Made by a program: the position numbers and the translations under genes
Shown: positions 34,598 through 43,115 of the stretch, piece after piece
How positions within the stretch are numbered: position 1 is the stretch's first letter
Layout: each line of letters begins with the position of its first letter
Assembly (NCBI GenBank): GCA_035946625.1
Contig: DASYZE010000004.1
Location: forward strand, 19,935-83,934
From: DASYXZ01 sp035946625
GTDB lineage: Bacteria; Acidobacteriota; Terriglobia; UBA7540
Length of the DNA stretch: 64,000 nucleotides
Reading direction: 5' to 3'
The notes under the pieces: model-generated
Databases searched by the model: none
Seen by the model: only the letters and a program-made list of their open reading frames with translations
What the model was told of the DNA's origin: nothing

Positions 34598-34701
34598 GGC
34601 ACGTCCATTGAAAGCACGCAACTTATTGAATTTACATGTGCGTAATAGCGCGAAAAACGCAAAATGCACCCCTTTTGGGCACGCCTTGGGCACACAGAAG
34701 T

Positions 34702-34935
34702 TTAAACATTTTCGGCGGTTAGCGGGTCCAGCAAACTCGCCGCCTCGGTCAACTTGCCAACTCCGAATACCAACAGCCTCAGTGTCGAGTCCGGCTCCAG
34801 TCTGTCGTAGGTGCAGTCAATGTTGATCTGATCTGCATCCAATCGCGCGGCTGCAGGAGCCAACTCGCCCGGGGCGCCGGCCACAACATTCGCCGGGCGG
34901 CTCTGTCTCTGCCCAAACGGCTCAACTTCACCCAT
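34702..34935 (-). CDS. Short ACT-domain-like ORF, possibly a remnant
   Basis: 77 residues from ATG 34935 (open frame extends to 34989). The stretch GELAPAAARLDADQINIDCT and LRLLVFGVGKLTEAASLL recalls small ACT proteins, in which GELA...INI is the ligand-binding helix and strand. The segment between the start and GELA (RPANVVAGAP) looks disturbed. It lies in the 570-bp space inside the tRNA-Leu islet, which otherwise holds no gene. Could be a decayed or divergent ACT protein. Confidence 0.35.
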   Translation of the reverse strand: MGEVEPFGQRQSRPANVVAGAPGELAPAAARLDADQINIDCTYDRLEPDSTLRLLVFGVGKLTEAASLLDPLTAENV

Positions 34936-35059
34936 GCTAAGTGCGCCGAGTGGGGGCGGTAATACGATAGGGAGCGAGGGTCCTGCCAATCATAAGCTTA
35001 ACTTCTCCCGTCTTGTGTCGCAGCCATTCGGCTGGTTGCGAGTCCAACCCGGGCCAACG

Positions 35060-37765
35060 TTATTTGACTTGTGGAGTGAATTTCCAAATCGCCGCATTCC
35101 AACCGTCGGCCACCGCCATGATTTTCCCATCGGGAGTCCAGGCCATATGGTGGAAGTCGCTGGTGTAATCGAGAGGGATGCGCGCGGACTTCCCCGACGC
35201 CAAATCGAAAATTCCCGGAGGCCAATACCACGTCGCCCCTCCGAGCGGCGCCACCAGCTTCCCGTTCCGGATACTGCCCGCATCGATAAAGTAACCCAGA
35301 TGAAATGGGCCAGGGATCTCCTGCTCCGGCCCGCCGCTCAAGGGAACACGGATCAAGCGAGCTTTTTGCGGCTCACGGACTTCAATTACAAGGCTTTGAG
35401 TGGCGGCGTCCACAGCGAAGCCATCACCGGTGCGAACCTTGTGGGGCGCGCCGCCCGAGAGAGGCACAGACCAGATGACGCCCCCGGCTAGGCAGAAAAG
35501 GGTTTGACGATCCGGCGATATTCCCATTTCGTCCACTTCCCCTTCGTCAAAGCTCAAGCGGCGTATGATGCGGCCATTAGAAAGCGCGGCCAGCGCGATC
35601 TCGTGGCGCGGATGCGGCCCGATCATAAAAGCCACCTGGTCGGAGCCGACGGGTGACATGGGCCCACCCGTTTCGTCGGTGGAGTTGACCAGCGGAACAG
35701 GGTCCTTTCCGGCTTCGACCAGAATCAACCGGGAGTGGGACGCCGTTCGCTCCGCCCGCACCGCGCGGCCGTCCGGCAACACCGTGAAGTCCTCGTAGTA
35801 TTCTTCAGAGTTGGCGAGTGAGGTGATCGTTTCAACATGCCCGCCTTCTGCGGAAAAGCGCACCAGGTCCGACGCGCGGTCATTTTGGTCTAGGTAGATG
35901 CTGCCATCCGCGCCCATATCGAGCGAGGAGATAAAATGGGTCATGTTGAACAGCGTACGAGTGGGTCCATGGCCATCCAGCGGGATAGCAGACACCTGAT
36001 ACGAGTCGCCATTGAGCGTCGAGGTGATCGCGTACTTGCCGTCGGCGCTGGCGGCAACAGTGACATTATGGGCCCCAAATTCACCGGGAATTTCTTCCGG
36101 AAGCTGCCGCATGCTTTCTGATGCCAGATCGACGTCATACAGATGGGCGACGGCATCCGCACCCTGTCCGACTTTGGTTCCTATCACCAGAGCATCGTGC
36201 CCCCCGGGAACTGCCCGGATGTAATCGAAGGGGAGTCCGAGGAGCACTTCCACGGACAGGGGCTTGGTTTGGCCGGTTTCCGGCCAGTAGTGGAATACCT
36301 GGAAATGGTTCTCGCTATTGAGCCGAATGATTAGAAGGCTGCCGTCGGGGAGCGCCTCGGGCGTCATTGCATCTTCCAGGATGAGTTGTTCGTCGCCGCC
36401 CAGGGCCGATACTGCAAAAATGCCCTTGGGCTGGTCATCCCAACGATCGTAATAAATGCGGCTGCCATCCGGTGACCACGAGTAGTGAATGACGAAGCCC
36501 TTTTCGCGGCTGTGTGTGAGCATCACGCGGTTGCCGGAATCAGGCTGCATAACCCAAAGTTGGAGCACGCCGTTAGGATCCACGGCCGCGAACGCCAACA
36601 GGCGGCCATCCGGGGAAAGGCGTGGGCTGATGGCAATGGTGGGGCCTCCCAGCATGACCCCGGTCCAGGACGGCTGCGCAGGCAAACGCCACAGGAAGTG
36701 GCCGGCAGCCACGGCCAAGGCGAGTGCTGCGGCGGCAGCCACCGCGATAATTCCGCGACGCAACGTGCGACTTCCCGCTGGTGCGGCACGCCTCGACTCT
36801 ACTTCGGGCGCGAGGGCGTCCCCTGCCTCGCCGCTTAGGGTTTCTTCTATCGTGATGCGAGCATCGCCGATGGCTTGCAGGCGCTGCTTCGGATCCTTCA
36901 TGAGGCAGCGGTGGCTAAGCTCGCGCACGCGAGGCGGTGTTGAACCCGGCAGATTCGTCCAGTCAGGCTCATCTTTGATCACCGCCGCCAGCGTTTCCGA
37001 AGCCGTCGCCCCCTCAAATGGCTTCTTCCCACATAACATTTCGTAAAGCACGCAGCCGAAGGCCCAGATATCCGCCCGGCGGTTCGCGGGCTTTCCTTTC
37101 GCTTGCTCCGGAGGCATGTAAGCCGCTGTGCCCAAAATCATTCCTTCGTGCGTCATGTCCGAGGTCAGCGCCACCGTGGGCGAGTCTTGCGAGTCGCTTT
37201 GTGACGCATTTGCGTCGAGCGCTTTGGCCAACCCGAAATCAAGAACTTTGACAGCGCCCTCGGGAGTCACTTTGATGTTCGCAGGTTTCAGGTCGCGATG
37301 AATAATGCCGCGCTCATGGGCATACTCCAATGCCTCGGCGATTTGTTTGGCGATGTGCAGGACTTCGTCGAGTTGTAGCGGCGCTTTCTGGGCGCCGGTT
37401 CCCGAACGGCGATCTCCCGTACCTGTCTCACCCCAGGGGCGCAAGCCGGGCGCCCTTACAGAAATGCGCTCCGCCAGCGTCGGGCCTTCCACCAACTCCA
37501 TCACCAACGCGCGCGTCGGGCCGGATTCTTCGAAACCGTAAATCGAAGCGATGTTGGGATGATTGAGCGAGGCGAGCACTTGTGCTTCACGATGAAATCG
37601 CGCCATGCGCTCGGCATCGTTGGCCATCGCGGCGGGCAGAACTTTTAGCGCGACCGCGCGATTCAGTTTTGTGTCACGGGCGCGGTAGACCTCGCCCATG
37701 CCGCCCACACCTATCGCGTAAAGGATTTCGTACGGACCGAGCTTTGAGCCGGAGGTCAGGGCCAT
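35060..37765 (-). CDS. PknB-type Ser/Thr protein kinase with C-terminal beta-propeller
   Basis: 901 residues. Kinase domain at residues 12-320: GVGGMGEVYRARD (P-loop), ALKVL (ATP lysine), IIHRDLKPANIKV (catalytic loop), VLDFGLAKA (DFG) and APE-like MPPEQAKGK. A single membrane helix near residues 340-365 is followed by WD40/PD40 (TolB-like) repeats such as ISPRLSPDGRLLAFAAVD and YSWSPDGSRIYYDRWDD. The kinase is cytosolic and the propeller periplasmic. Between LAERI and LQLDEV, about 28 residues come from an in-frame palindromic repeat (37375-37459). It is the sole clear gene of the tRNA-Leu islet. Confidence 0.92.
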   Translation of the reverse strand: MALTSGSKLGPYEILYAIGVGGMGEVYRARDTKLNRAVALKVLPAAMANDAERMARFHREAQVLASLNHPNIASIYGFEESGPTRALVMELVEGPTLAERISVRAPGLRPWGETGTGDRRSGTGAQKAPLQLDEVLHIAKQIAEALEYAHERGIIHRDLKPANIKVTPEGAVKVLDFGLAKALDANASQSDSQDSPTVALTSDMTHEGMILGTAAYMPPEQAKGKPANRRADIWAFGCVLYEMLCGKKPFEGATASETLAAVIKDEPDWTNLPGSTPPRVRELSHRCLMKDPKQRLQAIGDARITIEETLSGEAGDALAPEVESRRAAPAGSRTLRRGIIAVAAAAALALAVAAGHFLWRLPAQPSWTGVMLGGPTIAISPRLSPDGRLLAFAAVDPNGVLQLWVMQPDSGNRVMLTHSREKGFVIHYSWSPDGSRIYYDRWDDQPKGIFAVSALGGDEQLILEDAMTPEALPDGSLLIIRLNSENHFQVFHYWPETGQTKPLSVEVLLGLPFDYIRAVPGGHDALVIGTKVGQGADAVAHLYDVDLASESMRQLPEEIPGEFGAHNVTVAASADGKYAITSTLNGDSYQVSAIPLDGHGPTRTLFNMTHFISSLDMGADGSIYLDQNDRASDLVRFSAEGGHVETITSLANSEEYYEDFTVLPDGRAVRAERTASHSRLILVEAGKDPVPLVNSTDETGGPMSPVGSDQVAFMIGPHPRHEIALAALSNGRIIRRLSFDEGEVDEMGISPDRQTLFCLAGGVIWSVPLSGGAPHKVRTGDGFAVDAATQSLVIEVREPQKARLIRVPLSGGPEQEIPGPFHLGYFIDAGSIRNGKLVAPLGGATWYWPPGIFDLASGKSARIPLDYTSDFHHMAWTPDGKIMAVADGWNAAIWKFTPQVK
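37375..37459. repeat. Palindromic GTAG...TTAC element inserted in the kinase reading frame
   Basis: Starts GTAGCGGCGC and ends GGGCGCCCTTAC, with a hairpin GGGCGC-N7-GCGCCC and a second imperfect one around CGCCGTTCGGGAACCGGCG. This matches the architecture of the intergenic elements at 9174-9236 and 9974-10023. It encodes the extra residues between SVRAPG and GAQKAP of the kinase. Confidence 0.7.
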
Positions 37766-38131
37766 TGGTGCGGTGCATTATATACGCAGACCACGCGAAA
37801 ACGTGAATCAAACGCCGCCGCCTTCTTGACGTGTAGTCGGCAACACGCAGAAGTGCCATAGACTCGCGCAGAATCGCAGCAGAAGAACCTGTCATTACAG
37901 GCTACCCGCGATGAAATCGTAGGATGGCGCCAAGGCAACAACGAAGTTGGGTCCATGCGCACTGCCAGCACCAAATCGGGCCCAGGCGAAATTGTGGATG
38001 GCACAGACAGGGCACACGAGCAAGGAAGGGTTTGTATTTCATTGAGCCTAAAACGAGGAGCATGGTGCTGGAGGGGGATAAACCCCCATCATAAAAAGGT
38101 CAAAAAGTCGCGAATAATGCGGGAAGAAATT
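37766..38131. other. Spacer between kinase and tRNA-Leu
   Basis: About 365 bp without a credible gene. It holds the degraded tRNA-like fragment at 38066-38088 and must include the kinase promoter. Confidence 0.5.
38066..38088 (-). other. Degenerate tRNA-Leu 3' fragment
   Basis: On the minus strand TGGGGGTTTATCCCCC followed by TCCAGCA resembles the T-arm and acceptor end of the intact tRNA-Leu 45 bp away, with a shortened T-loop. It may be the scar of another integration or duplication. Confidence 0.5.
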
Positions 38132-38154
38132 TGCTGGAGGGGGGAGTTGAACCC
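38130..38154. repeat. Right attachment-like repeat inside tRNA-Leu
   Basis: The 25-bp copy identical to 34573-34597. It covers the 3' end of the intact tRNA-Leu on the minus strand plus two following bases. Confidence 0.75.
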
Positions 38155-38217
38155 CCACGCCGGGTGACCGGCGGCAGATTTTGAGTCTGCTGCGTCTGCC
38201 AGTTCCGCCACTCCAGC
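38132..38217 (-). tRNA. tRNA-Leu (anticodon CAA)
   Basis: 86 nt. Acceptor GCTGGAG / CTCCAGC perfect, D-arm TGGCGGAACTGGCAGACGC, anticodon stem GCAGA with loop CTCAAAA (CAA), long class II variable arm CGCCGGTCACCCGGCG, T-arm GGGGG-TTCAACT-CCCCC. CCA is not encoded. Confidence 0.96.
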
Positions 38218-38241
38218 TTGATATCGATTCTAACATAGATG

Positions 38242-38354
38242 GTAGGTGGCAGGTTGTAGGTGGCATGTGGGCTTGCAAGGGAGATCTTAGGCGGCAAGCT
38301 CGTGAGAGATGGAAAATTTCAACGCCAACATTCCATCGGCTGCCTGCTACCTAC
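38242..38354. repeat. Inverted-repeat element (GTAGGTGGCA type) right of tRNA-Leu
   Basis: Two GTAGGTGGCA units (38242-38266) face TGCCTGCTACCTAC (38341-38354). Same family as the element at 34468-34569. Confidence 0.5.
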
Positions 38355-38367
38355 TTCTTACATTCCT

Positions 38368-39063
38368 TCATGCAATGACATTTGCATCGGGCAAGAGTTC
38401 GCCTTTTTCCAAATGGTGGGTGACGGTGGCGAATCGGGCGGCGTGAGGGTCGTGGGTGACCATCACCACGGTCTTGCCAAACTCCTTGTTGAGCCGGGAG
38501 AGAAGGGTCAGAACATCCTCCGCGGAAGAGGCGTCCAGGTTGCCGGTGGGTTCATCGGCCAGGATTAACGAAGGGTCAGTGACGATGGCGCGCGCGATGG
38601 CGACGCGCTGCTCCTGCCCGCCGGAAAGTTGGCGTGGATAGTGGCCCAGGCGGTCGCCGAGGCCCACCAACTTCAAGGCGGTCACAGCGTGTTCGGCGCG
38701 CTCTTTCCTTTTCAGGTTGGTCAGTTTCAGCGGGAGTTCCACATTCTCAAACGCCGTCAGCACGGGTATCAAATTGAAAGACTGAAAGACGAAGCCGATG
38801 TTGGCGTTGCGCCAGCGGGCGATTTGGCCGTCGCTGAGGCTGCGCAGATCTTCGCCGAGAACGGTGATCTGCCCCGCGGTGGGTGTGTCCATGGCCGCGA
38901 TCAGGTGGAGCAGAGTGGATTTGCCCGAGCCCGACGGTCCCATGAGGGCCACGAATTCGCCTTTGTCAATGGACACGCTCACGTCTTTCAAGGCGACCAC
39001 ATGAAACTCGTCGCGGATATATTCCTTGCTTAGTTGCTGCGTTTTAATCACCGCTGCGCTCAT
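38368..39063 (-). CDS. MacB/LolD-type ABC transporter ATP-binding protein
   Basis: 231 residues. Walker A GPSGSGKSTLLHLIAAMD, signature LSGGQEQRVAIARAI, Walker B LILADEPTGNLDA and VTHDPHAARFA. Residue pattern and length match the LolD/MacB/FtsE class, which drives FtsX-type permeases by mechanotransmission. It is the last gene of a minus-strand operon: TetR, permease, permease, adaptor, ATPase. Confidence 0.94.
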   Translation of the reverse strand: MSAAVIKTQQLSKEYIRDEFHVVALKDVSVSIDKGEFVALMGPSGSGKSTLLHLIAAMDTPTAGQITVLGEDLRSLSDGQIARWRNANIGFVFQSFNLIPVLTAFENVELPLKLTNLKRKERAEHAVTALKLVGLGDRLGHYPRQLSGGQEQRVAIARAIVTDPSLILADEPTGNLDASSAEDVLTLLSRLNKEFGKTVVMVTHDPHAARFATVTHHLEKGELLPDANVIA

Positions 39064-39088
39064 CTTTTTCTCTCCCCCAAGATTATGG

Positions 39089-40432
39089 CTAGGAATTTTT
39101 TGCGTGTACGCGGTCGCCGTCCTTGAGCGTGTCGGGCGGATTGAGAATGAGGTCCTCGCCGCCGATCAGTCCCTGTTCGATGCGAACGCCCTGGCTGTTG
39201 GTAGGCCCCGTCTTTACCGGGCGGCGAATTGCTTTCCCGCCCAGGACCACAAACACGGCGTCATTCTTGATGGCGGAAGCGGGGACGACGATCAAGGGAT
39301 TAGTGGTGGCTCCGGCCGCGGGCGCGCTCTTCTCATCGGATAGGAAGGCGGTGCTGGCGTTCATCTCCGGGCGCAGGAAACTATCGGGATGCAAAATTCG
39401 CACTTTCACCTGGACGGTGGCCTTCTGGCGATCGGCCTTGGGAGACATCTCCGCGATCACGCCGTCGTACTTGCGGTCCGGAAAAGCGTCGGTGGTGACA
39501 ATGGCTTTCTGGGCCATCTGCAATTTGGCAAAATCGTTTTGATTGATGTCGAGCTCCACCTGCAGATCGTTTAAGTCCGCCAGGGTCACCACATAACCTT
39601 TGGCGCCTTTGTCACCCACGAATCCATTGGTTACAAACTCGCCTTGCTCGACCGCGCGCTCCAGGATGGTGCCCTCCACCGGGGCGCGGATGATGGTGTT
39701 GTCGAGCTGGGTTTGGGCATACGCCAGCATGCCTTTGGCTTGTTCCACCTGGCCGCGCAAGGCATCGATTTCCTCTTTGCGGGGGCCGAGTCGCGCCAGC
39801 TCATAGGTTTTGTCGAGTGATGCGACGCGCGCCACACCGTCATCATACTTTGCCTGGGCGTCGTCCAACTGCTGGCGGGAGAGCACGCCTTGCCCGACCA
39901 GTTGCTTGGTGCGGCCCAGCGTGACTTTCGCGTCGATCAGGTTTGCCTTGGCTTGGTCTAGATTCGCTTTGGCCACCGCGATCTCTTCCGGGCGCGAACC
40001 ATGCTCGGCTTCCAGCAGGCGAGCCTGCAAATTGGCCAGGTTGCCTTTGGTCTGGTCTACCTGCGCCTGGTATTCGTCGTCTTCCAGCCGCACGATCTCC
40101 TGCCCGGCTTTAACGTGATCGCCTTTCTCCACGCCAATCCACTTTACCCGGCCAACCACCTTGGAGGCCACCTGGATTTCATGATGCGCCACAATATATC
40201 CCGTGGCGTTGAGCGCCACGCCCACGCCCGCTCCGGTCCCCGTGCCGGCTGCCTTCACGCGCACCGTGTCAACTTCCACGGCGGCGTTCAGAGTGTTGTA
40301 AGCGTACCTACCCGTCCCCAGAAGTGCAAAGAGGGCGATGCCGCCGATAATCCAACGGGTTGTCCACTTGGATGGTTGATGGTCCCGCCGCTGGCCGCGA
40401 TCGATTTGTAGACTTTTGAGTTCGGCTTCCAT
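39089..40432 (-). CDS. HlyD/MacA-type periplasmic adaptor
   Basis: 447 residues. An N-terminal helix (about 28-47), the lipoyl half-motif YIVAHHEIQVASKVVGRVKWIGV, a coiled-coil hairpin at residues 120-225 (LLEAEHGSRPEEIAVAKANL), the second lipoyl half NTIIRAPVEGTILERAVEQG and a beta-barrel region. Adaptors of this kind link an inner-membrane transporter to an outer-membrane duct. The ATG is preceded by GGAGCAAC, which forms the last unit of an octamer repeat (40436-40483). Confidence 0.9.
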   Translation of the reverse strand: MEAELKSLQIDRGQRRDHQPSKWTTRWIIGGIALFALLGTGRYAYNTLNAAVEVDTVRVKAAGTGTGAGVGVALNATGYIVAHHEIQVASKVVGRVKWIGVEKGDHVKAGQEIVRLEDDEYQAQVDQTKGNLANLQARLLEAEHGSRPEEIAVAKANLDQAKANLIDAKVTLGRTKQLVGQGVLSRQQLDDAQAKYDDGVARVASLDKTYELARLGPRKEEIDALRGQVEQAKGMLAYAQTQLDNTIIRAPVEGTILERAVEQGEFVTNGFVGDKGAKGYVVTLADLNDLQVELDINQNDFAKLQMAQKAIVTTDAFPDRKYDGVIAEMSPKADRQKATVQVKVRILHPDSFLRPEMNASTAFLSDEKSAPAAGATTNPLIVVPASAIKNDAVFVVLGGKAIRRPVKTGPTNSQGVRIEQGLIGGEDLILNPPDTLKDGDRVHAKNS

Positions 40433-40435
40433 GTT

Positions 40436-40483
40436 GCTCCAGTTCTTCAGTTTTTCAGTTCGTCAGTATTTCAGTGGGTCAGT
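40436..40483 (-). repeat. Tandem octamer repeat (ACTGAnnn x6) in the adaptor gene 5' region
   Basis: Minus strand units ACTGACCC, ACTGAAAT, ACTGACGA, ACTGAAAA, ACTGAAGA, ACTGGAGC run without gaps, ending 3 nt before ATG 40432. The last unit supplies the Shine-Dalgarno GGAG. The rest of the 215-bp spacer to the permease shows nothing else. Confidence 0.75.
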
Positions 40484-40646
40484 AAGACCTCTGTGGAATA
40501 CCGTTCATTTGCAATTTCACTCGTTTCCCTTGTTCTCCAGCAAGATCCTCCAATTCGGGACTTGCACTGGTATCCGTTCAGCGTATCTGCTGATTCTAAT
40601 GGACATTCCGGCTTCGTTCCGGAACTCGCTCATCCTCCCATCAGGC

Positions 40647-41813
40647 CTAGATTGCTCGCAGCGCCGTCAAAACTTGCTTCCTGGCGGCGTTCCAGGCTGG
40701 GAACAGGCCGCCAAAAGCGCCCATCACCGTCGCGAACACAACTCCTGTGAACATGATGACCGGAGTCACAGTCAAGTTGAAATCAGTTTCGCTGAAGGTT
40801 GTAAAGTTGCCGATCCCGGTGGTTACTCCGTTCAGGGGCAGTACCAGGATGCAGCCGATGATGCCGCCGAGTATCGCCAGGAGCACTGACTCCGTGAAGA
40901 AGCTCAACATAATGCTGGCGCGCGAAAAGCCCAGGACACGCAATGTCCCAATCTCGCGGGAGCGTCGCGCCACCGCCGCATACATGGTGTTCATGGCGGC
41001 GAAGGCGCTGCCCACAGCCATGATGAGAGAAACCAGGATGCCCAGCGAGGCAATGGGAAGGGCGGACTGGGTTTGATCGGCGTAATACTTCGATTCAAGC
41101 ATCGCGTCCGCGTTCAACTGCTGGTCAGCAGTCAAATTCTTGATTAGTGCATCGGCAGCCACGGAGTCAGTTGCTTCCACCAGCGCCGAGCTGAGCACTT
41201 CGCTGCGGTGCGAGTCCGCCGAGACCTGGTTAAGGTCCACATAGATCTCACTGTTGGTGGCGCTTTGGCCGGCGGCCATGATTCCCACTACGTCCCAATC
41301 TCCAGAGCCAAATCGAAGCTTCTTGCCTAACTGAACGTTCGGGAAGCGCTTGGCGAGGGACTGGCCCACCACCACCTCGCGTTTGCCGGGATCGAACCAA
41401 CGCCCGGAAACAAGCTTGATGTCCTTGCGCATTTCGATGCCGATGGGCGTCAAGCCGCGCACATTCACGTTGATGCCGTCGGGCGCGTCCACGCTCACCA
41501 GGTTGATCACGGTGACCATTTCCAGGGAGGCCAGCGGCTGGCCCGCATGGTCGCGTGCAATACCGGGTTTGGTCTTGAGGATCTGAAAGCCTTCGCGCGA
41601 AAAATTGCTCACCAGTTCGGAAGTGGAGCCCTTGCGCATCACCAAAACGTGCAGGGGATCGCCCGTGGCCTGGAGCGAAGTCTGGAGCCCATGCACCAGG
41701 GCCATGATGGCCAGCAGGACGGCGACCGTCAGCGCGATTCCGAGGGCCGTCATGATGGTGGTGGTCTTACGTACGATCAGGTTGCGAAAATTGTAAGCAA
41801 TCGGTATGGCCAT
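40647..41813 (-). CDS. FtsX/MacB-type ABC permease, copy 2
   Basis: 388 residues. One N-terminal helix (TIMTALGIALTVAVLLAIMALVHG in outline), a large periplasmic domain to about residue 265, then three helices with the FtsX core (VARRSREIGTLRVLGFSRASIM, FLTESVLLAILGG-like). This is the MacB core topology without a fused ATPase. It works with the neighbouring permease, adaptor and ATPase, probably exporting a lipid, peptide or drug. Confidence 0.9.
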   Translation of the reverse strand: MAIPIAYNFRNLIVRKTTTIMTALGIALTVAVLLAIMALVHGLQTSLQATGDPLHVLVMRKGSTSELVSNFSREGFQILKTKPGIARDHAGQPLASLEMVTVINLVSVDAPDGINVNVRGLTPIGIEMRKDIKLVSGRWFDPGKREVVVGQSLAKRFPNVQLGKKLRFGSGDWDVVGIMAAGQSATNSEIYVDLNQVSADSHRSEVLSSALVEATDSVAADALIKNLTADQQLNADAMLESKYYADQTQSALPIASLGILVSLIMAVGSAFAAMNTMYAAVARRSREIGTLRVLGFSRASIMLSFFTESVLLAILGGIIGCILVLPLNGVTTGIGNFTTFSETDFNLTVTPVIMFTGVVFATVMGAFGGLFPAWNAARKQVLTALRAI

Positions 41814-41820
41814 AATTTTT

Positions 41821-41922
41821 TTAGGTTAAAGGTTAAAACCTGGGCGGCATTTCGTTTTAGTCCTCAACCTTAACTCTTAATCTTTGCCCTTATACCCTTT
41901 AACTTTTACCCCTTTACCTTTC
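41821..41922. repeat. Heptad-periodic T/C-rich repeat between the two permease genes
   Basis: AGGTTAA-AGGTTAA at 41823-41836, then heptads CTCAACC, TTAACTC, TTAATCT, TTGCCCT, TATACCC, TTTAACT, TTTACCC and CTTTACC up to the stop of the next gene. Period 7 with drifting sequence. Confidence 0.6.
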
Positions 41923-43074
41923 TCAGTCGTCGCTTTTCAGCGCCTCCACAATTGAGATTCGCGATGCGTTTAGCGCCGGGATGAAGGCACTGATCAACCC
42001 AATCAGGGCGGCAATGAAGAGGCAAAGCGCGGCCACCGGCGGCACGATGGAAAGGTACTGCAACGGCGCGGCGAAGGATGGGGCGTGGCGAATCACCACC
42101 GCCAACATGGAAGCCAGTCCCAGCCCCAGAATTCCGCCGATCAGGCAGACCGCCACCGCTTCGCCCAGAATCATGGCCAGGATGGTGCCGCGCGTGTAGC
42201 CCAAAGTTTTCAGCACCCCCACCTCGCGTACGCGCTCACGCACGGACATGGCGATGGTGTTGCCCGAAACCAACAGAATGGTGAAAGTGACGGCGGCGCA
42301 AATGCTGAGCAAAAAGAACTTGACGTTGCCGAGAAAGGCCAGAAAGCTAAGCCCAAAGGCGCTTTCGCTTTCCGTTTTGGTTTGAGCGGTGGAATCGCGG
42401 AACAAATTGTCCACGGCGTCCGCGATGCGGGGCACATCTTCGGGGGAGTCGGCGAGAAGGTTGAACGTGCCCACCTGGCTCTGCCGTGCCTGGGGCAGGC
42501 TCTTATCCAGATAGTCCCAATTGAAATAGAGCACGTCATTGGCGACGGGAGCGTCGTAAATGCCGCGCAACGTCAACTCCAGGTTGATGGGAAAAATGGT
42601 TCCTTGCAGGGTGATGCGATCGCCCACACTCCAATGATATTGGTCGGCCAGTTTGCGCCCGGCAATACAGGCGGTCCGCTCGGTGACAAAAGCTTTCTTG
42701 GCGTTCTCGGGGAGGCTCATCTCAGGGCGGATGATTAAAATTTTGTCAGGTTCCACGCCAAACTGGGCAAAGAAATTCTTGGGGTCCTTATAGACCCCGC
42801 CGAACCACTGGCTGCGGCTGACCTCGCTCACCCCGGAGACGGCTTTGATTTTGTCTTCGTAAAATCCCGGCATGGGGACCGCCAGTGAAACTTTGTTTCG
42901 CGTCACCAGGCGCTTGGCGGAATAGTCGTCGGGTTTGCTCATGTAAAATGCGTGGTAAATGGCCATCAAAACGCCCAGCAGGCAAAGCGACACCCCGACG
43001 CTCAAAATGGTGAGGATGGTGCGGCGTTTGTTGCGCCACGAATTTTTGAAGACCAGCGGAAGATGCCTGAACAT
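41923..43074 (-). CDS. FtsX/MacB-type ABC permease, copy 1
   Basis: 383 residues. N-terminal helix (RTILTILSVGVSLCLLGVLM), periplasmic domain, and three C-terminal helices with SVRERVREVGVLKTLGYTRGTIL and the closing IPALNASRISIVEALKSDD typical of FtsX permeases. Paralogous to the next gene; together they could form the two halves of a heterodimeric transporter. First structural gene after the TetR regulator. Confidence 0.9.
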   Translation of the reverse strand: MFRHLPLVFKNSWRNKRRTILTILSVGVSLCLLGVLMAIYHAFYMSKPDDYSAKRLVTRNKVSLAVPMPGFYEDKIKAVSGVSEVSRSQWFGGVYKDPKNFFAQFGVEPDKILIIRPEMSLPENAKKAFVTERTACIAGRKLADQYHWSVGDRITLQGTIFPINLELTLRGIYDAPVANDVLYFNWDYLDKSLPQARQSQVGTFNLLADSPEDVPRIADAVDNLFRDSTAQTKTESESAFGLSFLAFLGNVKFFLLSICAAVTFTILLVSGNTIAMSVRERVREVGVLKTLGYTRGTILAMILGEAVAVCLIGGILGLGLASMLAVVIRHAPSFAAPLQYLSIVPPVAALCLFIAALIGLISAFIPALNASRISIVEALKSDD

Positions 43075-43115
43075 AATTACCTCTCACGTTCCTACGGATA
43101 GAACGCCCGTCCAGT

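Noticed and set aside
40436..40483. CRISPR array
   Set aside because: Units are 8 nt with no spacers of uniform length; it is a simple tandem repeat.
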